Source: a bacterium (GTDB lineage: Bacteria > Krumholzibacteriota > Krumholzibacteriia > LZORAL124-64-63). From it: DNA of 5,169 bases. Position 1 is the stretch's first letter. Every line of letters starts with the position of its first letter. The notes below the pieces were generated by a model, which ran no database searches, had not been told where the DNA came from, and worked only from the letters and a program-made list of their open reading frames with translations. A program made the position numbers and the translations under genes. The stretch is from contig JABIBH010000282.1 in assembly GCA_018652925.1 (NCBI GenBank), positions 1 through 5,169 of the forward strand. Direction: 5' to 3'. Below are positions 1 to 5,169 of the stretch, one piece after another.

Positions 1-1885
1 GCGTTCTGATTCTCCAGTTGTTGGAACTGGAATGGAGCGTAAAGTTGCTGTCGATACTGGTGCTGTAATTATTGCTGAAGCTGCTGGTGTTGTCGAGCGG
101 GTTTCTGCTGACACTATCACAGTCAAGTACAACAATCCTGATACAGTTAAAGCCAGAAGTTTCTTTGATGAAAGTGGCCTTGTTGAATACAAGCTGCGCA
201 AATTCCGTCGAAGCAATCAGGACACTTGCTATAATCAGAAACCTCTGGTTAGAGCAGGCCAAAAAGTCAGTAAGGGTGATGCCTTGGCTGATGGCCCTTC
301 TACTCAAAATGGTGAACTCGCATTGGGCAGGAATCTGCTGGTAGCGTTTATGCCTTGGGGTGGATATAACTATGAGGATGCAATCCTCTGTTCTGAGACC
401 CTGGTTAGTAACGATGTCTTTACATCACTTCATATAGAGGAACACGCCCTACAGGTTCGCGATACCAAACGAGGTGTTGAAGAAGTTACGCGTGAGATTC
501 CAAATATCAGCGAAGAAGCTATCCGCAATCTTGATGAAAGCGGCATAGTATATGTTGGAGCCAAGGTTAAAGCTGGCGACATTCTTGTCGGTAAAGTAAC
601 TCCAAAGGGTGAGACTGAACTTTCACCTGAAGAGAAACTATTGCGTGCGATCTTTGGTGAAAAAGCTGGTGACGTTAAGGATGCATCATTGAAAGCCAAG
701 CCTGGTATGGATGGCGTGGTTGTCGATGTAAAAGTATTCTCCCGTCATGATCGTTCAAACCGTACAACCTACGCGAAAAAGAAAGAGAAGAGCCAACTTG
801 AGGCTTTGCTTCTTGATCGTGACAGGAAAAGGGATTTAGTAGATCTGTTGAGAGCAGAACGCTTGTCAGATTTGTTCCTGGGCCAGGAAGCGCATCATAT
901 TATCGATGCAAATACCGGCGAAGAACTTCTGAAAGCTGGCAGGAAGTTTACCAAGAAAGTTGTGGAAGAGTTACCTCTTTCAGACATTCACTGGGGCTTG
1001 CCATTGGTCAAAGACAAGAAGGTGGATAAAAGTATCCGCAAAGTCTTTGAGTCTGCCTATGTAGAACTTGACAGAATAGATGTTGATTATGAAAAGCAGT
1101 GTGAACGACTACAGCGTGGTGACGAGTTACCACCAGGAGTTGTGAAGCTGGTTAAGGTATATATTGCCCGTCGACGCAAGTTAAGCGTTGGTGACAAAAT
1201 GGCTGGTCGCCATGGTAATAAGGGTGTTGTTTCCAGAATTATGGCTGTTGAGGATATGCCACACCTTGAAGACGGAACTCCCGTCGACATTGTGTTGAAT
1301 CCTCTTGGTGTTCCATCTCGTATGAACTTGGGGCAGGTTCTTGAAACTCACCTCGGTTGGGCAGCTACTAAACTTGGTGTCAAAATACAAACTCCAGTAT
1401 TCGATGGGGCTACTATTGATGAGATCAAGACTGCACTGAAGGAAGCAGACTTGCCAGAAAGTGGTCAAGCTGTGCTTTATGATGGTAGAACTGGCGAACG
1501 CTTCGATAATGAAGTGACCGTCGGTACTATTTATGTGTTGAAACTGCATCACTTGGTTGAAGAGAAAATCCACGCCAGAAGCATTGGTCCATACTCACTT
1601 GTTACTCAGCAACCGCTGGGTGGTAAGGCGCAGTTTGGTGGGCAGCGATTTGGTGAAATGGAAGTCTGGGCACTTGAAGCGTATGGTGCCGCTAATTGTC
1701 TGCAGGAAATGCTGACAGTAAAATCAGATGATGTTAACGGTCGTTCCAAGGTTTATGAGGCGATTGTGAAAGGCGAGAACCCGCCAGAGCCGGGTATTCC
1801 AGAGTCTTTCAATGTTTTGATGAAGGAAATTCAGAGTTTGTGTCTGGATGTACGCCTTGAAGAGGCTCCTTTAAAAAATCTGTAA
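1..1885 (+). CDS. rpoB: DNA-directed RNA polymerase subunit beta, C-terminal part (5' end cut by window edge)
   Basis: Beta subunit of core RNA polymerase, which with beta-prime forms the catalytic cleft for RNA synthesis. The frame is open from base 2, so the ATG at 32 is internal: the codons before it read [10 protein letters not shown] and align with E. coli beta from about R694. About 627 residues are present; the rifampicin-binding region lies just off the left edge. In fragment numbering (residue 1 at base 2) landmarks are: GGYNYED with E125/D126 (E. coli E813/D814); [12 protein letters not shown] with K399 and K407 (E. coli K1065/K1073), which contact the initiating nucleotide and RNA; KIHARS with H524 (E. 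coli H1237); and the C-terminal block [16 protein letters not shown] followed by [18 protein letters not shown], which anchors beta to beta-prime. An insert of the beta-i9 (SI2) type lies at about 765-1120, while the gammaproteobacterial insert before TPVFDGA is absent. TAA ends the gene 33 nt before rpoC, implying cotranscription. Identification is essentially certain. Confidence 0.98.
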   Translation, partial: RSDSPVVGTGMERKVAVDTGAVIIAEAAGVVERVSADTITVKYNNPDTVKARSFFDESGLVEYKLRKFRRSNQDTCYNQKPLVRAGQKVSKGDALADGPSTQNGELALGRNLLVAFMPWGGYNYEDAILCSETLVSNDVFTSLHIEEHALQVRDTKRGVEEVTREIPNISEEAIRNLDESGIVYVGAKVKAGDILVGKVTPKGETELSPEEKLLRAIFGEKAGDVKDASLKAKPGMDGVVVDVKVFSRHDRSNRTTYAKKKEKSQLEALLLDRDRKRDLVDLLRAERLSDLFLGQEAHHIIDANTGEELLKAGRKFTKKVVEELPLSDIHWGLPLVKDKKVDKSIRKVFESAYVELDRIDVDYEKQCERLQRGDELPPGVVKLVKVYIARRRKLSVGDKMAGRHGNKGVVSRIMAVEDMPHLEDGTPVDIVLNPLGVPSRMNLGQVLETHLGWAATKLGVKIQTPVFDGATIDEIKTALKEADLPESGQAVLYDGRTGERFDNEVTVGTIYVLKLHHLVEEKIHARSIGPYSLVTQQPLGGKAQFGGQRFGEMEVWALEAYGAANCLQEMLTVKSDDVNGRSKVYEAIVKGENPPEPGIPESFNVLMKEIQSLCLDVRLEEAPLKNL

Positions 1886-1906
1886 CCGCCGAGTCCTTGA
1901 ATAGCC

Positions 1907-1912
1907 AGGAGG
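1907..1912 (+). promoter_or_regulatory. Shine-Dalgarno site of rpoC
   Basis: AGGAGG is a full match to the anti-Shine-Dalgarno core and sits 6 nt before the ATG at 1919, which supports that start. The 33-nt rpoB-rpoC spacer (1886-1918) contains no convincing terminator stem with a U-tract and no obvious promoter, consistent with one rpoBC transcript and separate translation initiation for rpoC. Confidence 0.85.
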
Positions 1913-1918
1913 CCAGGA

Positions 1919-4900
1919 ATGAAAACACAAGATGAATTCAATGTATCGAGCCACGACTCGATAATGATACAGTTGGCATCGCCAGAGACCATTCGTGAAT
2001 GGAGCTATGGTGAGGTCACAAAGCCGGAGACAATCAACTACCGTACTTTCAAGCCTGAAAAAGACGGGCTCTTTTGTGAGCGCATCTTTGGGCCTGTAAA
2101 GGACTGGGAGTGTAACTGCGGTAAATATAAGCGCATCCGTTTTCGTGGCATTGTCTGCGATAAATGTGGTGTTGAAGTAACTCAGAGCAGGGTTCGACGA
2201 GAACGCCTCGGCCACATTGAGCTGGCTGTGCCTATCGCTCACATCTGGTTCTTCAAGGGCCTTCCAAGTCGTATCGGGCATATGCTCAATATGAAGTTGA
2301 AAGATCTTGAGCGAGTTCTTTACTATGAATCATTCATAGTTATGAACCCGGGAAACACCGATCTTATTCAGGGTGAAGTCATCAGTGAAGAAGAATGGTG
2401 GGAGATGATCGAGGAAAATCCTCATTGGGAAGCAGAGCTCGATATGGGCGCTGAAGCTGTCCGAACTCTTCTGGATGCAATGGATCTGGATGAGCTGAAC
2501 TCCGAGCTTCGTCTTCAAGCCAAAACTGAAACTTCTGTTCAACGCAAAAAGGCAGTTTTAAAGAGGCTGAAAATTATTGAAGCTTTCCGTGCTTCAACAA
2601 ATAACCCTGGTTGGATGGTTCTGGATTGTATTCCAGTTTTGCCACCTGATCTGAGACCTCTGGTTCCTCTGGATGGTGGACGATTCGCCACAAGTGATCT
2701 TAATGATCTTTACCGTCGTGTTATCAATCGTAATAACAGGCTGAAAAGATTGATCGAGATTAAAGCTCCTGGCGTAATTCTTAGAAATGAAAAACGTATG
2801 TTGCAGGAAGCTGTAGATGCGTTGTTTGATAATGGTCGACGTTCACGTGCAGTTAAAGGACAAGGTAATCGTCCTCTCAAATCTCTGAGTGATATGCTCA
2901 AAGGTAAAAAAGGTCGATTCCGTCAGAACCTGCTCGGTAAACGTGTTGACTACTCAGGTCGTAGTGTAATTGTTGTCGGTCCTGAACTTAAACTTTACCA
3001 GTGTGGTCTGCCAAAGACAATGGCACTGGAACTTTTCAAGCCTTTCATTATCAGGAAGCTTGAAGAAGAGGGTTATGTTCAGACTGTAAAGAGTGCGAAG
3101 AAACTGGTTGAGCAGGAACGTCCTGAAGTTTGGGATATTCTTGAGGGAATCATTAAAGATCACCCTGTTATGCTTAACCGTGCTCCAACACTTCACCGTC
3201 TTGGTATTCAGGCATTTGAGCCGGTACTGGTTGAAGGTAAAGCTATTCGAATTCACCCATTGGTTTGTGCAGCTTTTAATGCTGACTTCGATGGTGACCA
3301 GATGGCTGTTCATGTCCCTCTTGGATATGAAGCTCAACTTGAAGCTCGCCTGTTAATGCTTGCTCCAAATAATATTATGTCTCCTGCAAGTGGTACACCT
3401 GTTGCTACTCCATCGCAGGATATGGTTCTAGGTTGTTATTACTTGACCCTTGAGCGTGAAGGCGCAAAGGGAGAGGGTAAGGTTTTCTCAACTCCTAGCG
3501 ATGCAATTTCAGCATTGAGATCTGGCTTGATTGAGAAGCATTCTCTTATAGAAGTTCGTACTAAGAGTGACGATGGCTACAAGCGAGTTAAAACAACAGT
3601 TGGTCGTGTCTTGTTCCATGAGATACTGCCACCTGAGATCAAGCTTGAAGAAATCAATCAGGCTTTTCCTAAGAAGGCTTTGGCTAACCTGGTTGCCGAT
3701 GTACACAAAAGATTTGGTACAACTGTCTGTATGGAATTCCTGGATAAACTGAAAACCCTTGGCTTCAGTCATGCTACAGATGCTGGACTGACTATAGGTA
3801 TTGATGACATTCAGATTCCGGCAGTCAAGCAGGACATCATTGATGCTGCTCAGAAAAAAGTCGATGAGGTTGTTAAGCAGCATAAAAACGGTATTATCAC
3901 AAACCGTGAGCGTTATAACAAGGTTATCGATATCTGGACTCAGGTTACTGATGATGTTCGAGATAAAATGTTTGATAATCTGCAATATGACAGACAGGGT
4001 TTCAATCCTCTCTACATGATGAATGCCTCAGGTGCTCGTGGTAGCAAGGATCAGATCAAACAGCTTGCTGGTATGCGTGGTCTGATGGCCAAGCCTCAGA
4101 AAAAAGTTACTGGTGGCGTTGGTGAGATTATTGAGCAGCCAATTAAATCGAACTTCCGTGAAGGACTTTCGGTTCTGGAGTACTTTATCTCCACTCACGG
4201 TGCTCGTAAAGGTCTTGCGGATACCGCCCTTAAAACTGCTGATGCTGGTTATCTGACTCGTCGTCTTGTAGATGTTTCTCAAGATGTTGTGATTACACAG
4301 CATGATTGTGGAACTCTTATGGGTGTCGAAGTTTCCAGCCTCAAAGAGGGCGAAAAAACAGTTGAGCCACTACGCGATAGAATTATCGGTAGAGCTTCTG
4401 CTGAAGACATTCCTGATGCAGAGGGTGAACTTATTTGTGAAGTTGGCCAGCTTATCGATGCTGATATGGCTATCAGAATTGAAGAGGCTGGAGTAGAAAC
4501 TATACAGTTGAGATCTATTCTGACATGCCGTAGTGAACGTGGTGTTTGTGCATTGTGTTATGGCTATAACCTTGCAGAATCAAAGTTGGTTGATATTGGA
4601 GAACCAGTTGGAGTTATTGCAGCTCAATCAATTGGTGAGCCTGGTACTCAGCTGACATTGCGTACTTTCCATATTGGTGGTACGGCAAGTCGTACAGCAG
4701 AGCAGAACGTTAAAGCTGCCGCCGCTGATGGTAAGATTGTCTTTGAAGGTGTTGAGTTAGCTACTAACAAAGATGGTGCCAAGATTGCAATCAGCCGTAA
4801 GGGTGAGATGAATCTTGTACTTGGAAATGGTGTGGTCAGAAGTCATATGACTTTGCCATACGGTGCTGTCGTTTTTGTTAAAAACAATCAAAAAGTCAGC

Positions 4901-5169
4901 AAAGGGGACTCACTGTTTGAGTGGGATCCTTATTCTGATTTCATCCTGGCTGAGAAAAAGGGTGTAATCGAATATGTTGATATTATAGAGGGCGTATCTC
5001 TTGCCATCGAGATGGATGAGAAAACACGCATGAAGCAACCTGTAATCAAGGAACCTAAGGACAAGTCACTGCATCCTGCAATCAGGATTGTTTCTGCCAA
5101 AACCGGCAAGAAGCTTGGTGAGTATATTGTTCCAACGGGAGCCTTTGTATTAGTCAAAGATGGGCAAGA
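1919..5169 (+). CDS. rpoC: DNA-directed RNA polymerase subunit beta-prime, N-terminal part (3' end cut by window edge)
   Basis: Beta-prime subunit of core RNA polymerase; holds the catalytic Mg2+ and forms the clamp. The ATG at 1919 follows a strong Shine-Dalgarno site, and 1083 codons run to the edge without a stop (E. coli beta-prime is about 1400). Visible in order: N-terminal zinc site C65, C67, C80, C83; clamp helices about 265-316 (from [10 protein letters not shown] through [14 protein letters not shown]), the main sigma contact; switch-2 segment KRVDYSGRS about 341-349; NRAPT with R421; catalytic NADFDGDQ with D456, D458, D460; GARGS 705-709 and the following F-loop; bridge helix about 750-785; second zinc site C797, C870, C877, C880; trigger-loop start [11 protein letters not shown] with H918; then an SI3-like insertion from about residue 926 to the edge. 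The window stops before the second half of the trigger loop and the C-terminus. Odd points are a short insertion near residues 727-735 and Leu at 914. Frame and key residues are intact, so the gene looks functional; identification is essentially certain. Confidence 0.98.
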   Translation, partial: MKTQDEFNVSSHDSIMIQLASPETIREWSYGEVTKPETINYRTFKPEKDGLFCERIFGPVKDWECNCGKYKRIRFRGIVCDKCGVEVTQSRVRRERLGHIELAVPIAHIWFFKGLPSRIGHMLNMKLKDLERVLYYESFIVMNPGNTDLIQGEVISEEEWWEMIEENPHWEAELDMGAEAVRTLLDAMDLDELNSELRLQAKTETSVQRKKAVLKRLKIIEAFRASTNNPGWMVLDCIPVLPPDLRPLVPLDGGRFATSDLNDLYRRVINRNNRLKRLIEIKAPGVILRNEKRMLQEAVDALFDNGRRSRAVKGQGNRPLKSLSDMLKGKKGRFRQNLLGKRVDYSGRSVIVVGPELKLYQCGLPKTMALELFKPFIIRKLEEEGYVQTVKSAKKLVEQERPEVWDILEGIIKDHPVMLNRAPTLHRLGIQAFEPVLVEGKAIRIHPLVCAAFNADFDGDQMAVHVPLGYEAQLEARLLMLAPNNIMSPASGTPVATPSQDMVLGCYYLTLEREGAKGEGKVFSTPSDAISALRSGLIEKHSLIEVRTKSDDGYKRVKTTVGRVLFHEILPPEIKLEEINQAFPKKALANLVADVHKRFGTTVCMEFLDKLKTLGFSHATDAGLTIGIDDIQIPAVKQDIIDAAQKKVDEVVKQHKNGIITNRERYNKVIDIWTQVTDDVRDKMFDNLQYDRQGFNPLYMMNASGARGSKDQIKQLAGMRGLMAKPQKKVTGGVGEIIEQPIKSNFREGLSVLEYFISTHGARKGLADTALKTADAGYLTRRLVDVSQDVVITQHDCGTLMGVEVSSLKEGEKTVEPLRDRIIGRASAEDIPDAEGELICEVGQLIDADMAIRIEEAGVETIQLRSILTCRSERGVCALCYGYNLAESKLVDIGEPVGVIAAQSIGEPGTQLTLRTFHIGGTASRTAEQNVKAAAADGKIVFEGVELATNKDGAKIAISRKGEMNLVLGNGVVRSHMTLPYGAVVFVKNNQKVSKGDSLFEWDPYSDFILAEKKGVIEYVDIIEGVSLAIEMDEKTRMKQPVIKEPKDKSLHPAIRIVSAKTGKKLGEYIVPTGAFVLVKDGQ

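Noticed and set aside
32..34. ATG at 32 as a gene start
   Set aside because: The frame is open upstream to base 2 and those codons match conserved RpoB sequence (PVVGTGMER), so this Met is internal to a gene cut by the window edge.
1181..1573. Antisense open frame of 130 codons inside rpoB
   Set aside because: It overlaps the conserved catalytic [12 protein letters not shown] and KIHARS region of rpoB, whose constraint explains the sequence; there is no sign of independent coding.
1886..1918. Possible attenuator or terminator hairpin in the rpoB-rpoC spacer (TCCT at 1893-1896 with AGGA at 1907-1910)
   Set aside because: The stem is only four base pairs, overlaps the Shine-Dalgarno site and has no following T-run; it is too weak to call.
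1871..2281. Antisense open frame of 136 codons spanning the rpoB end, the spacer and the rpoC start
   Set aside because: It runs across two conserved genes on the opposite strand and has no recognisable motif; chance is the simpler explanation.
3509..3985. Antisense open frame of 158 codons inside rpoC
   Set aside because: It lies opposite a well-conserved part of rpoC, has no recognisable domain, is rich in Ile, Asn and Ser as expected from reverse-complement reading, and has no convincing ribosome site. It is a shadow frame.

Overview
The window is an ordinary stretch of the bacterial rpoBC transcription operon. It holds the 3' part of rpoB (RNA polymerase beta subunit, cut by the left edge) and the 5' two-thirds or more of rpoC (beta-prime subunit, cut by the right edge). 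Both lie on the + strand and are separated by a 33-nt spacer with a strong Shine-Dalgarno site. Together they cover essentially every base. I found no RNA gene, mobile element, repeat array, CRISPR or extra ORF that I can support.

Layout: 1-1885 is rpoB, with the reading frame open from base 2 and stopping with TAA at 1883-1885. Bases 1886-1918 are the spacer, containing AGGAGG at 1907-1912. From 1919 to the right edge is rpoC: 1083 complete codons plus 2 bases, with no in-frame stop. Both frames are intact, and the residues known to be catalytic or zinc-binding in the E. coli enzyme are present.

Organism: a Gram-negative-type bacterium of moderate-to-low GC (by eye in the mid-40s percent, many T-ending codons). 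RpoC phrases such as [20 protein letters not shown], the PGNTDL stretch near residue 139 and the clamp sequence read closer to chlamydial and related RpoC than to E. coli. I infer the Planctomycetes-Verrucomicrobia-Chlamydiae (PVC) assemblage, possibly Lentisphaerota or Verrucomicrobiota. This comes from remembered sequences, not a search. A short insertion before the bridge helix also resembles one I recall from Bacteroidetes, so phylum placement is tentative.

The two products form the active-site cleft of core RNA polymerase with the alpha dimer and omega. Beta supplies the substrate-contacting Lys and His residues. Beta-prime supplies the Mg-binding Asp triad, bridge helix, trigger loop, clamp helices that bind sigma, and two zinc sites. 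I looked for an undescribed system and did not find one; the notable points are lineage-specific indels and one trigger-loop substitution.
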